From assembly GCF_005250615.1 (NCBI RefSeq), contig NZ_SULM01000014.1, forward strand, positions 28,151-92,150: a DNA stretch of 64,000 nucleotides. Reading direction: 5' to 3'. The position numbers were made by a program, and so were the translations under genes. Shown here one piece after another: positions 36,638 through 49,804 of this stretch (within the stretch, counting starts at the first letter, position 1; each line of letters opens with the position of its first letter). The DNA is from Pseudomonas rhizoryzae. GTDB lineage: Bacteria > Pseudomonadota > Gammaproteobacteria > Pseudomonadales > Pseudomonadaceae. The notes under the pieces were generated by a model. That model did not search any database. It was not told where the DNA came from and saw nothing but the letters and a program-made list of their open reading frames with translations.

Positions 36638-37567
36638 TTACTGCTTGAGCTTGGCCTGGAACTCGGCCACGTTGTCCGGCGTGATCAGTTGGTAGGGAAT
36701 GGTGATGTTCTGGTCCACCGGCTCCTTCTTGATCAGCTTTTCCGCGGCCTCGATGGCCCCATCCGCCTGCCCCTTGGCATCCTGGAACACCGAAACGGTC
36801 ATCAGGCCACGCTTGATCGCCGCCAGGGCATCGGGCGTCCCGTCCACGCCGCCGACCAGCACGTTCTTCTTGCCCGCCTGCTTGAGCGCCATCGCCGCGC
36901 CTATGGCCATTTCATCGTTGTTCGACAGGATGGCATCGATCTCCTTGCCCGCCAGCAGCCAGTTGCTGGTCAGGTCCATCCCCTTGTCCCGTAACCAGAG
37001 CCCGGTCTGCTCGTCGACGATCTTGATGCCGGGATACTTGGCGAGAATTTCCTTGAAGCCCGCCGTCCGTACCTGGGTCGAGTTGTTGGATAGCTCACCC
37101 AGCAGGATCGCCACCTGCCCCTTGCCGCCCAGCTTGTCGGCGAGGTACTGCGCCTGCAGGTGTCCGGCCTCGCGGTCGTTGGAGGTGACGGTCACCACCC
37201 CGAGCGGCAGCTTGGGGTCATTCGGCTTGCGGTTGACGAAGACCAGCGGAATACCGGCCTTGGTCGCCGACTCGATGATGTTGCGGGTGGCGGCCGTATC
37301 CACCGGGTTGACGATCACCGCATCGACCTTCTGGTTGATGAAGCTCTGGACCTGATTGAGCTGCTTGACCACGTCATTGCGCGCATCCTCGAATTGCAAC
37401 TGGATACCGTCCTGCTTGGCCTTCTTGCTCATGTCTTCGCGCAGATAGGTCAAGTAGTTGTCGTCGAAGGTGGGCATGCTCACGCCGATCTTCAGATCGG
37501 CGAGCACGGAGGTACTGGCCAGCAGTAGCGATACGGCGAGGGCGGCAAGGCGAGGTTTGAAAGGCAT
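36638..37567 (-). CDS. ibpA: Inositol ABC transporter substrate-binding protein
   Basis: A 309-residue periplasmic-binding protein of the ribose/inositol class. Signal MPFKPRLAALAVSLLLASTSVLA with cleavage before DLKIGVSMPTFDD. The mature domain has the sugar-PBP pattern (VDAVIVNPVDTAATRNIIESATKAGIPLVFVNR; AILSNNDEMAIGAAMALKQAG; VGGVDGTPDALAAIKRG). Start ATG at 37567 places the signal peptide at the N-terminus. It has its own terminator and an upstream perfect IolR-type operator, consistent with high, inducible expression. Confidence 0.93.
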   Translation of the reverse strand: MPFKPRLAALAVSLLLASTSVLADLKIGVSMPTFDDNYLTYLREDMSKKAKQDGIQLQFEDARNDVVKQLNQVQSFINQKVDAVIVNPVDTAATRNIIESATKAGIPLVFVNRKPNDPKLPLGVVTVTSNDREAGHLQAQYLADKLGGKGQVAILLGELSNNSTQVRTAGFKEILAKYPGIKIVDEQTGLWLRDKGMDLTSNWLLAGKEIDAILSNNDEMAIGAAMALKQAGKKNVLVGGVDGTPDALAAIKRGLMTVSVFQDAKGQADGAIEAAEKLIKKEPVDQNITIPYQLITPDNVAEFQAKLKQ

Positions 37568-37690
37568 GGACAAAACTCCGTTCTGGGGGCGGGATAGCAA
37601 AGGAACAGCGCTGTGCCGACGCGAGGCACACTCCAGGGAAGGGCTGACCCAGGTCTTGATAGCGGTGCTCGCGACCGACCTGGGCGCGCG

Positions 37691-37855
37691 TTACTTGAGT
37701 CGGTAGAGGACAGGCGCGCCAGGCATGGCGCCGATCACGGCGCCCGCCTGCTCGTGGCTGCATAGCCGGAGCAGCCAGCCGAGGATGGCGGGCAACGGCG
37801 GCGCGGCTTCGGCTGAGGGAACGGAGCTGAGCGAAGGAGAGACGGAAGTCTTCAT
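37691..37855 (-). CDS. Possible 54-residue leader ORF
   Basis: ATG at 37855 opens a 54-codon frame (MKTSVSPSLSSVPSAEAAPP start, ending GAPVLYRLK) between the operator and the binding-protein gene, on the same strand. The centre contains a hydrophobic patch (AILGWLLRLC). The ribosome-binding site is weak and no family is recognised. It may be a small protein or simply untranslated leader. Confidence 0.25.
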   Translation of the reverse strand: MKTSVSPSLSSVPSAEAAPPLPAILGWLLRLCSHEQAGAVIGAMPGAPVLYRLK

Positions 37856-37941
37856 GGGGACGGCACCTGATCTTGTTCTTGTTGGTTACGCCTTGGCCTG
37901 GAGGCCGAGGTCGTGTTCGTGCAGCTACCTGAAACCACTTT

Positions 37942-37961
37942 ATTGGAATTTTATTTCCAAT
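37942..37961. promoter_or_regulatory. Perfect IolR-type operator (ATTGGAA-N6-TTCCAAT)
   Basis: A perfect palindrome with 7-bp arms: ATTGGAA at 37942-37948, TTTTAT spacer, TTCCAAT at 37955-37961. It contains GGAA-N6-TTCC, the motif reported for RpiR-type IolR in rhizobia. It sits upstream of the inositol-binding-protein gene. The RpiR-family gene at 46597 is the obvious candidate regulator. Confidence 0.72.
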
Positions 37962-38130
37962 ACAAACGCTATAGAAAAAATATGCACCCTCTCTGATACC
38001 CGGAAAATCCACTCTGGAGAGCGACCGGCGAGCGCGGCTGGAACCTCGCTCGGGTCACGCAAACGGCAGGCCTGTCGCGACCGCCGCCAGGCCGCCTGAA
38101 CTCGCTCACCAGGGGCACCAAGGACGGCCA

Positions 38131-41119
<2,989 letters not shown>

Positions 41120-41132
41120 GGGATCTCCCGGC

Positions 41133-42632
<1,500 letters not shown>

Positions 42633-42682
42633 GTCCTGAATCCTCGTGTCCTGGGGTCGCCGCCACGGCGGGTGCGAAAGGG

Positions 42683-43498
42683 TTACCGGCTCAGCAACCA
42701 CTCGTGCTGCGGATCGTTGTGGAATTTCCAGATGCGCTTGGGCCCGGCCATCACGTTGAGGTAATAGGACTCGTAGCCGTAGGGCACGCTGACCGGGTGA
42801 TAGCCGCGCGGCACCAGCACCACGTCGTGGTCCTCCACCGCCATGGCCTGGTCCAGGTCGCGCTCGTCGGTGTAGACGCGCTGGAAGACGAAGCCCTGGC
42901 CCGGATCGATGCGGTGGTAGTAGGACTCCTCCAGCAGGCTCTCCTCCGGCAGGTTGTCGCGGTCATGGCGATGGGGCGGATAGCTGGAGGAATGCCCGGA
43001 CGGGGTACGCACCTCCACCACCAGCAGCGAATGGGCCGCCGCCGTATCCGGCAGGATGTCGCAGACATAGCGGGTGTTGGCGCCCTTGCCGCGGGTGGAA
43101 CGCGCCATGCTCGCCGGCTCGATCAGCCGCGGCGGTAGCCACTCGCTGGCCACCGGATTGCCGGGCGAGGTGCAGACGGCCACTTCGGCGGGGCTGTCGG
43201 CGGTCACCCGGGCTTCGCTGCCCGGGGGCAGGTAGGCGGCATAGGGCGAGACGTCCTCGAACACGCTCTGGCGCCCGGCCAGTCCACGCCAGGCGAAGTC
43301 GCCCAGGCGCGGATGACCGCCCTCGATACTGGCGCCGCCGCTGAGCAGCACGATGCAGACTTCCAGGTCGCCAGCCACCACCGGCAGCGACTCGCCCGCT
43401 TGCAGACGATGGGCAGCGAAGCCAACGTATTCCAGGGCACCGGCCGGTACCCTGACGAGGTCGCGGGCGCTACGGTCGGCTTTGACGAGCAGATTCAT
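42683..43498 (-). CDS. iolB: 5-deoxy-glucuronate isomerase IolB
   Basis: A 271-residue bicupin of the IolB/KduI family. The metal-binding block is [27 protein letters not shown], and the second block [27 protein letters not shown] is diagnostic of IolB. It isomerises 5-deoxy-glucuronate to 5-dehydro-2-deoxygluconate. It sits 11 bases after iolE and 50 bases before iolA in the operon. Confidence 0.95.
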   Translation of the reverse strand: MNLLVKADRSARDLVRVPAGALEYVGFAAHRLQAGESLPVVAGDLEVCIVLLSGGASIEGGHPRLGDFAWRGLAGRQSVFEDVSPYAAYLPPGSEARVTADSPAEVAVCTSPGNPVASEWLPPRLIEPASMARSTRGKGANTRYVCDILPDTAAAHSLLVVEVRTPSGHSSSYPPHRHDRDNLPEESLLEESYYHRIDPGQGFVFQRVYTDERDLDQAMAVEDHDVVLVPRGYHPVSVPYGYESYYLNVMAGPKRIWKFHNDPQHEWLLSR

Positions 43499-43509
43499 CA
43501 GGGGCCTCC

Positions 43510-44409
43510 TCAGGCGGTGGCCTGCGCCACCAGTTGGCGCAGATGGTCGTAGCCTTTCTTGGCGTATTCGTAGGCCGGCGCCACGGCCGGGTCCTGTTCG
43601 GCTTCCACCACCAGCCAGCCCTCGTAGCCGCCGGCCACCAGCACCTTGAGCAGCGCCGAGAAGTCGATGTCGCCGTCACCCGGCACGGTGAAGGTGCCGT
43701 TCAGGATGCAGTCCGGGAAGCTCCACTGGTGGTTGCGCGCCAGCTGCACCACGCTCTTGCGCACGTCCTTGAAGTGCACGTGGCAGACCCGATCCAGATG
43801 CTGCTGCAGCACGCTCAGCGGATCGCCACCGCCCATGTAGCAGTGGCCGGCGTCGAACAGCAGGCCGACATCCTTGGAGGTCAGCGCCATCAAGCGGGCG
43901 ATGTCCTCGGGCGACTCGACATAGGCGCCCATATGGTGGTGATAGGCCAGGCGCAGGCCCTGGCTCAGGGTGAAGGCCGCCAGGCGGTCGAGCTTTTCGG
44001 CGTAGGCCTGCCAGGCGGCGTCGCTGTGGAAACGCGGCCGTTCGATCAGGGGAATGCGCTGGCCCTGGATGGAGCCGGCCACCTCGCCGTACACCAGCAC
44101 CTTGGCACCGTTCTCGGCCAGCAGCCGGCAATGCGGACGGATCGCCTCGATCTCGGCTTCGACGTCACGGTGGGCCAGGCCGCTGGAATACCAGCCGGAC
44201 ACCAGCTCCAGGCCATGCTGGCCGAGCACCGCGCCCAGTGCCTTGGGCTCGCTGGGAAACTTGCCGCCCAGCTCGAAGCCCTGGAAGCCGATTTCCTTGC
44301 CCTCGCGCAGGATGGTTTCCAGCGGGGTGTCGCCGCCCAGGGCCGGCAGGTCGTCGTTGGCCCAGGAGATGGGGTTGATGCCGATCTTGAGTCGTTGTTG
44401 TGCGGTCAT
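43510..44409 (-). CDS. iolE: Inosose dehydratase IolE
   Basis: A 299-residue TIM-barrel protein that begins LKIGINPISWANDDLPALGG, the diagnostic IolE opening. Metal-site blocks include LAYHHHMGAYVES, LLFDAGHCYMGGGDP and CHVHFKDVR, with the C-terminal Glu in WLVVEAEQDP. It dehydrates scyllo-inosose to trihydroxycyclohexane-dione, using Mn2+ or Co2+. It lies 24 bases downstream of iolC. Confidence 0.95.
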   Translation of the reverse strand: MTAQQRLKIGINPISWANDDLPALGGDTPLETILREGKEIGFQGFELGGKFPSEPKALGAVLGQHGLELVSGWYSSGLAHRDVEAEIEAIRPHCRLLAENGAKVLVYGEVAGSIQGQRIPLIERPRFHSDAAWQAYAEKLDRLAAFTLSQGLRLAYHHHMGAYVESPEDIARLMALTSKDVGLLFDAGHCYMGGGDPLSVLQQHLDRVCHVHFKDVRKSVVQLARNHQWSFPDCILNGTFTVPGDGDIDFSALLKVLVAGGYEGWLVVEAEQDPAVAPAYEYAKKGYDHLRQLVAQATA

Positions 44410-44433
44410 GTCTTGGGTACTCGGCAGGGACGA

Positions 44434-46371
44434 TCAGGCGCGGGCGTCGCGCCAGGCCTGGATCAGGAATTCGAACTTGCTGCGGATCTGCGCGATCAGC
44501 CCGGTGTCGTCGATCTCACCGGCCAACCAGGCGCGGCTCGGCTGGCCGAAGATGGTCCGGCCCACGGCGAAGCCACGGCAGGTCGAGCTGCTGCGCGCCT
44601 GGCGGAAGCCCTCGGCCAGGTCTTCCGCCGGGGCATTCAGCCCCAGCAGCACCACGCCCTGGCAATGGGGATCGCGTTCGGCGATCAGGTCGTCGAGTTG
44701 CTGCCAGACCGCCGCCGGCTGCGCCTCGATCTTCCACCACTCCGGGTAGATGCCCAGGTTGTACAGCCGCTTGATGGCCCGGTAGAGCACGTCCGGTCGC
44801 TGGGAGGCATGCTGCTTCGGCGGAATGACCTCCAGCAGCAGCGCATGGCCGCTGGCCTGGACGGCCTGGTACAGCCCCTTGAGCTGGGCCTCCTGCTCCA
44901 GGCGCAGCAGGGGTTCGTCGTCAGGGTGGAATTGCACCAGGCACTTGACGATCTGCTCGCTCGGCCAGCTCAGCAGATTGCTGCCCACCGAGCGCCCGTG
45001 CTCGAAGGCCAGCGGTCGCGAGTTCTGCAATTCCACCGGGCGCGCCACCCACCAGCCGCGGCCAGTGGCGGCGTTCAGCGCATCCTGGCCGAAGCGCTCG
45101 TCGGCCAGCAGCCCGACATCCGCCGCCACGCCTTGCTGTTCCAGATCCTGCTCGACCTGCTCGATGGCCTGGACGAACAGCTGCTTGAGCCGCGGGATGC
45201 GCGCCGGATCGGCGCCCACCTGCTGGGCGATCTCCACCAGTTGGTAGCGGTGGTCGAAGGCGAAGATGAACAGCTGGCGCCAGTCGCGCTGCAGGGTGCC
45301 GACCCGGTGCAGGCGATTGAGCGTGGCATCCAGATCCGGCCGGGTGATGGGCACCGGGCTGGCGAACAGATAGTCCAGCTCCGCCAGGGTCGGCATGGCC
45401 GGGGCGCAGGCATGGCGCGACACCACCAGGCCGCCGCAGGCATTGGCCAGGCGGCAGCACTGGGCATCGTCGCCGCCGGTGAGCCAGCCGCGCAGGAAGC
45501 CGGACATGAAGGCATCGCCGGCGCCCAGTACATTGAGCACCTCGACGCGGATGCCGCGATGGATCTCACCGTCCTCCAGCCGGGCCGGGATGGCGCCATG
45601 GATCACGGTGCAACCTTGGGCGCCGAGCTTGACCACCAGGGTCGCCGCGGTCACCTCGCGTACGCGCCGCAGGGCGCTGAGCAGATCCTCGCTGCCGCCG
45701 GCGATCTGGAATTCCTCTTCGGTGCCCACCACCAGGTCGAAGCGCGGCAGGATGCGCTGCACGTGGGCGCTCACCTCGGCGCTGGCGATGAAGCGGGTCT
45801 CGCCGTCGGCCTTGCCGGTGAGGCCCCAGAGCACCGGGCGATAGTCGATGTCCAGTACCCGCTTCACCCCATGTTTTTCCGCATGGTCCAGCGCCTGGCT
45901 ACTGGCCTGGAACACGCCCTCGGTGGAGAAATGGGTGCCGGTGATCAGCAGCGCCTTGGCGCTGGCGATGAAGGCTTCGTCGATGTCGTCCGCGGACAGC
46001 GCCATGTCGGCGCAATTCTCGCGATAGAACACCAGGGGGAAGGTCTCGCGGTCCTTGATGCCCAGCAGCACCATGGCAGTGAGGCGCTCACGATCCACGG
46101 TGATGCCCTGGGTATCGCAGCCCTCGCGCTGCAGGGCGCGGGTCAGGAAGCGGCCCATGTGATCGTCGCCGACCCGGGTCAGCATCGCCGACTTCAGCCC
46201 CAGGCGTGCGGTACCGAAGGCGATGTTGGCGGAGGAGCCCCCGAGGTACTTGGCGAAGCTGCCGACCGCCTCCAGGGGTGCGCCGATCTGCTGGGCATAG
46301 AGATCGACGCCCAGGCGTCCGAGACAGATCACGTCCAACTGGCGCCCGCTGGCGAAGATTTGGTCACCCAT
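44434..46371 (-). CDS. iolC: Bifunctional IolC: deoxygluconokinase + DUF2090 (aldolase) domain
   Basis: A 645-residue fusion. Residues ~10-325 are a PfkB-type sugar kinase (DVICLGRLGVDLYAQQIG; LNVLGAGDAFMSGFLRGWL with the catalytic Asp). Residues ~335-640 are a DUF2090 domain (FIFAFDHRYQLVEIAQQ; LLEVIPPKQ; RGFAVGRTIFGQPSR), a TIM-barrel aldolase relative. The kinase phosphorylates 5-dehydro-2-deoxygluconate, and the fused domain probably cleaves the product to dihydroxyacetone phosphate and malonate semialdehyde, replacing a separate IolJ. It is first gene of the iol operon and divergent from iolR. Confidence 0.94.
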   Translation of the reverse strand: MGDQIFASGRQLDVICLGRLGVDLYAQQIGAPLEAVGSFAKYLGGSSANIAFGTARLGLKSAMLTRVGDDHMGRFLTRALQREGCDTQGITVDRERLTAMVLLGIKDRETFPLVFYRENCADMALSADDIDEAFIASAKALLITGTHFSTEGVFQASSQALDHAEKHGVKRVLDIDYRPVLWGLTGKADGETRFIASAEVSAHVQRILPRFDLVVGTEEEFQIAGGSEDLLSALRRVREVTAATLVVKLGAQGCTVIHGAIPARLEDGEIHRGIRVEVLNVLGAGDAFMSGFLRGWLTGGDDAQCCRLANACGGLVVSRHACAPAMPTLAELDYLFASPVPITRPDLDATLNRLHRVGTLQRDWRQLFIFAFDHRYQLVEIAQQVGADPARIPRLKQLFVQAIEQVEQDLEQQGVAADVGLLADERFGQDALNAATGRGWWVARPVELQNSRPLAFEHGRSVGSNLLSWPSEQIVKCLVQFHPDDEPLLRLEQEAQLKGLYQAVQASGHALLLEVIPPKQHASQRPDVLYRAIKRLYNLGIYPEWWKIEAQPAAVWQQLDDLIAERDPHCQGVVLLGLNAPAEDLAEGFRQARSSSTCRGFAVGRTIFGQPSRAWLAGEIDDTGLIAQIRSKFEFLIQAWRDARA

Positions 46372-46488
46372 GGTGGCTCCTGATTATTGTTATTGCCGCG
46401 ATCACCGGATCGGGATCGCGTCTGTTCGGAATGAACCCAGGCTAGAACGCGAAAAAGCAAAAATCAATATTTTTTTCAAATGCAATTT

Positions 46489-46508
46489 TATAGAATTAAT
46501 TTTCCAAT
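46489..46508. promoter_or_regulatory. IolR-type operator between iolC and iolR
   Basis: The right arm TTCCAAT (46502-46508) is perfect; the left arm is degenerate (TATAGAA), giving AGAA-N6-TTCC. It lies in an AT-rich stretch (46463-46508) in the 225-base divergent promoter region of the iol operon and its regulator gene. It matches the sites at 37942 and 36526 in spacing and right half. Confidence 0.6.
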
Positions 46509-46596
46509 CAGCCGGCTCGCGCTTTCCTCCGGGCCTTCGACGCCATCCGGTGAATGGGTTACCTTGCCGACAGCACAGATAAGAGAGAAAACCTCC

Positions 46597-47511
46597 ATGT
46601 CTTCCGAGACCCTGCCCGACGACATGCCCGCTGTCGGCCCCTACGCCGAACCGCCCACCAGTGTCGAGTCGCTGCTCGCCGCCATCGCCAACGACTACGA
46701 GAGCCTGCCGCGGCAGCTCAAGCGCGTGGCGGTCTATGTCAGCCAGCAAAGCGACCGGGTGATGGTCGACCGCATCAGCGACATCGCCAGCCAGTGCGAG
46801 GTGCACCCCTCGGCCATCGTGCGCTTCTGCCAGAGATTCGGCTTCAAGGGCTTCAGCGAGATGCAGGCGCTGTTCCGCGAGGCCTACACCCACAAGACCA
46901 CGCCGGTGCAGAACTACCAGCAGCGCATCCGCAGCCTGATCGCCAACAAGAGCAAGAACGAGAGTGGCAGCGATCTGGCGCGGGAGTGCATCAACGCCAC
47001 CCGCTCCGGCATCGAGCGACTCGGCGAGGAATTCGACGACGCGGCCTTCGACCAGGCCATCGAACTGCTGGTCAATGCCGACAACATCTATGTGGTGGGG
47101 GTGCGCCGCTCCTTCGCGGTGGCCGACTACCTCGTCTACAACCTGCAGCACACCAAGAAGCGCATCCACCTCATCACCGGCCTGGGCGGCGGCTATCGCG
47201 AGCAGATGCGCAGCATCGCCCAGGGCGATCTGCTCATCGCCATCAGCTTCAGCCCCTACGGCAAGGAGAGCCAGCAGTGCGTGCGCATCGCCCAGCACCA
47301 CAAGGCCAAGACGCTGATCATCACCGACAGCACCCTCTCGCCGCTGGCCAAGCGCGCCGACGGCCTGCTGCTGGTGAGCGAGGGCAGTGCCTTCGCCTTC
47401 CGCTCCCTCACCGCCACCCTCTGCCTCTGCCAGGCGCTGTTCCTGGCGCTGGCCTATCGCCTCGAACTGAAGATGGACGACATCCAGCTCGCCCAGGACG
47501 ACGAGGACTGA
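46597..47511 (+). CDS. iolR: RpiR-family regulator of inositol catabolism (IolR)
   Basis: A 304-residue RpiR-type regulator. The N-terminal HTH_6 domain (residues ~25-100: NDYESLPRQLKRVAVYVSQQ; IASQCEVHPSAIVRFCQRFGFKGFSEMQ) is followed by a SIS sugar-phosphate-binding domain (~140-280: IYVVGVRRSFAVADYL; LLIAISFSPYGKESQQCVRIA). Start ATG at 46597 is chosen because upstream frame runs through AT-rich promoter DNA. It is divergent from iolC, and three nearby GGAA-N6-TTCC-like sites suggest it represses the iol and transport units until an inositol intermediate binds. Confidence 0.92.
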   Translation: MSSETLPDDMPAVGPYAEPPTSVESLLAAIANDYESLPRQLKRVAVYVSQQSDRVMVDRISDIASQCEVHPSAIVRFCQRFGFKGFSEMQALFREAYTHKTTPVQNYQQRIRSLIANKSKNESGSDLARECINATRSGIERLGEEFDDAAFDQAIELLVNADNIYVVGVRRSFAVADYLVYNLQHTKKRIHLITGLGGGYREQMRSIAQGDLLIAISFSPYGKESQQCVRIAQHHKAKTLIITDSTLSPLAKRADGLLLVSEGSAFAFRSLTATLCLCQALFLALAYRLELKMDDIQLAQDDED

Positions 47512-47589
47512 CCCCCGCGCCCTGCCCGGTCATCCCGCCGCCCTGCCGCCCTGGCGGGTGAACGGCCGGGTCGGCGGGCAAGGCGGAAT

Positions 47590-47627
47590 GCAAACGCCCG
47601 GCTCATCGTCGCTGGCCGGGCGTTTGC
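47590..47627. terminator. Convergent-gene hairpin after iolR
   Basis: A perfect 13-bp inverted repeat (GCAAACGCCCGGC / GCCGGGCGTTTGC) with a 12-base loop between the iolR stop and the stop of the convergent isomerase gene. It could act as a bidirectional terminator. T-tracts are short. Confidence 0.6.
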
Positions 47628-47642
47628 GTCACATCTCAGACG

Positions 47643-48548
47643 TCAGCGTGGCCAGTACCTGTCCACGTACTTCTGGATCTCCTGGCGCATGAAACGACTG
47701 GACTCGTCGGCCCGCTCCTCCCAGCCGAACACGCAGGAGGTGACGATGCCGTCGAACCCCACCTTGGCCAGGGAGGAAAAGAATAGGTCCCAGTCGATCT
47801 CGCCCTGGTACATATTCATGTGCTGGTGCACGGTAACCTGCGCACCGGGCGGATTGACGATATAGCGCAGCCCGGAAGACGCCTTGTGGTTCCAGGTGTC
47901 GGCGATGTGCACGTGGCCGATCAGCGCGCCGGCATCCTGGATCATCTGCGCCATGTCGTCGCCGAAGTAGAAGGTATGGGGCGCGCAGTAGAGGAACTTG
48001 ACGTGGTCCGAGCCGAGGCTCTTGAGCATGTCGATGGCCGGATGCAGCGTCTCGCACCAGTCCTCGGGGTGCGGCTCCATGTTCAGGGTGATGCCCTCAC
48101 GCTCGAAGATCGGCACCAGCTCCTCCATGGAGCGCCACCAGGCCGCTTCGCTGGATTCGTGACTGTGGCTACCGCCGCAGCAACTGATCTTGTGGCCCCG
48201 CTCGGGTGAAGGACCACGGCCGAACTCGGAGTTCATGGTATCGCAGCCCAGCTCGACCGCTGCCTGGATCGCCTCCTTCCAGTAGCCCACGGCGGCCCGG
48301 CGCTCGTCTTCGTGGGGGCTCGCCCAGCGGTACATGGGCAGCAGCGAGGCCACCTGCAGGCCATGGTCCTTGAGGGCTTTCTTGAACTCGGCGATGCGTT
48401 CCCGGTGCGCGCGCGGACGCTTCCACCAGGGCAGGAAGTCTTCCCGTGGCGACAACTCCAGGTAGTCGAAGCCCGCTTCCGCCACGTGGCGACAGGTCTC
48501 CGCCAGGCTCAAGTTACGGTACATGTAGGGATCTATGGCTATTTTCAT
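47643..48548 (-). CDS. Sugar-phosphate isomerase/epimerase family (TIM barrel)
   Basis: A 301-residue xylose-isomerase-like TIM barrel. It starts MKIAIDPYMYRNLSLAETCRHVAEAG, with metal-site blocks LNMEPHPEDWCETLH, VKFLYCAPHTFYFG, IGHVHIADTW and the C-terminal GFDGIVTSCVFGWEE. A Cys/His-rich loop (KISCCGGSHSHESS) is unusual. ATG at 48548 has AGGGGAAA upstream. It is the last gene of a three-gene unit with a Gfo/Idh dehydrogenase and another isomerase, divergent from a LacI regulator. It is likely an isomerase, epimerase or dehydratase for a cyclitol or keto-sugar. The substrate is unknown. Confidence 0.85.
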   Translation of the reverse strand: MKIAIDPYMYRNLSLAETCRHVAEAGFDYLELSPREDFLPWWKRPRAHRERIAEFKKALKDHGLQVASLLPMYRWASPHEDERRAAVGYWKEAIQAAVELGCDTMNSEFGRGPSPERGHKISCCGGSHSHESSEAAWWRSMEELVPIFEREGITLNMEPHPEDWCETLHPAIDMLKSLGSDHVKFLYCAPHTFYFGDDMAQMIQDAGALIGHVHIADTWNHKASSGLRYIVNPPGAQVTVHQHMNMYQGEIDWDLFFSSLAKVGFDGIVTSCVFGWEERADESSRFMRQEIQKYVDRYWPR

Positions 48549-48620
48549 GGTGCTTTCCCCTGCTGTGGACATTGGCGGACCGACTCCCGTGCGGAGCCAG
48601 TCCTGGGCAACCAGGCCGTG

Positions 48621-49790
48621 CTAGTAATCGATCCAGACCCCGCCGCGATTGGCGGACTCCACGCAACGCTCCACCCAGCGCACCCCCTCGACCCCGGCAT
48701 GGATGTCCGGATAGCGAAGCTGCGCCAGGGCCGCCGTGTCGCCGCGGTTGGCGGCGTCCATCGCCAGGGCGAAGCGGTAGTAGAGATTGGACCAGGCCTC
48801 GAACAGGCCTTCCGGGTGGCCGGCGCCGATACGGTCGTCCAGCAGCGCGCTGGCGTGCAGATAACCCATGCCGCGCTCGAGCACCTGAGCCGGCTGGCCC
48901 TGCACCTCGAAGCTCAGCTGGTTGGGTCGCTCGTCCCACCACTCCAGGCTGGCCAGGGAGCCGATCACCCGCACCTTCTGGCCGTGCATGGAACCGGCAT
49001 TGACCGCGCTGGACCAGACCCAGCCCATGGCCCCACCCTCGTATTCCATCAGGGTGTAGGCGTTATCTTCCAAAGGCGCGCGGCTCTTGACGAAGCTTTG
49101 CCGGTTGCATTGCAGCCGCTTGATCTTGAGATCAGGCAGCAGGGTTTCGGCGATGTACAACGGATGGGTCCCGACATCACCCAGCACATAGCTCGGGCCG
49201 GCCAGGCGTGGATCGACCCGCCATTGGGTGGCCTCGCTCTGCGCCTCCACCGGCACGCTGTGGAAACCGTGGGCGAATTGCAGGTGCACCATGCGGATAT
49301 CGCCAAGCTGGCCGGCGGCGATCATCTCCCGCGCCTGCTCGATGAGCTGGTGGCCGGCATAGCCGTAGGTCACGCCGACGATACGGTTATGCGCCTGGGC
49401 GATCTCGCGCAGGGTCTCGGCTTCCGCCAGGGTGAAGCACAGCGGCTTCTCGCAGACCACGTGCAGGCCCGCCTCCAGGGCGGCCTTGGTGATGGCGAAG
49501 TGGGTGCCGTTGGGAGTGGCCACGGAAATCGCCTCGACGCCATCCGCGCGCCCGGCTTCCCCGGCGATGAGGCTCTGGTAGTCCGCATAACACCGCTCGG
49601 GTGCGACGCCCAGGGTTTCCCCGAAGGCCTGGCCGCGGGCCGGATCTATATCGAAGGCGCCGGCGACCAGGGCGAAACTCTGGTCGCGCAGGGCGGCGGA
49701 GCGATGGATGTAGCCGATCTGGCTGTTCACTCCACCACCCACCATGGCCCAGCGCAGGGGGCGGGAAAGACGCTTGCTGCCGTTGATCAT
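48621..49790 (-). CDS. Gfo/Idh/MocA-family oxidoreductase
   Basis: A 389-residue NAD(P)-dependent dehydrogenase. Rossmann start LRWAMVGGGVNSQIGYIHRSAA, EKP motif HVVCEKPLCFTLAEAE, and catalytic region YVLGDVGTHPLYIAETLLPDL. ATG at 49790 begins MINGSKRLSRPLRW. It sits between two sugar isomerase-like genes, 14 bases after the upstream one. By analogy with IolG and IolE, the trio could oxidise a cyclitol or sugar and then isomerise or dehydrate the keto product. Confidence 0.88.
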   Translation of the reverse strand: MINGSKRLSRPLRWAMVGGGVNSQIGYIHRSAALRDQSFALVAGAFDIDPARGQAFGETLGVAPERCYADYQSLIAGEAGRADGVEAISVATPNGTHFAITKAALEAGLHVVCEKPLCFTLAEAETLREIAQAHNRIVGVTYGYAGHQLIEQAREMIAAGQLGDIRMVHLQFAHGFHSVPVEAQSEATQWRVDPRLAGPSYVLGDVGTHPLYIAETLLPDLKIKRLQCNRQSFVKSRAPLEDNAYTLMEYEGGAMGWVWSSAVNAGSMHGQKVRVIGSLASLEWWDERPNQLSFEVQGQPAQVLERGMGYLHASALLDDRIGAGHPEGLFEAWSNLYYRFALAMDAANRGDTAALAQLRYPDIHAGVEGVRWVERCVESANRGGVWIDY

Positions 49791-49804
49791 CTGCTGAGTC
49801 CTTG

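Larger units (their letters stand above)
37568..38130. other. Regulatory gap upstream of the inositol-binding-protein gene
   Basis: A 563-base gap between iolG and the binding-protein gene. It holds a perfect IolR-type operator (37942-37961) in an AT-rich stretch (~37930-37990) and a possible 54-codon leader ORF (37691-37855). A 63-codon frame starting on the iolG stop (TGATG at 38129-38133) runs into the AT-rich operator and is probably chance. Confidence 0.5.

Noticed and set aside
46480..46596. N-terminal extension of the RpiR regulator
   Set aside because: The extension is translated from AT-rich promoter DNA including an operator; ATG at 46597 gives the normal family start.
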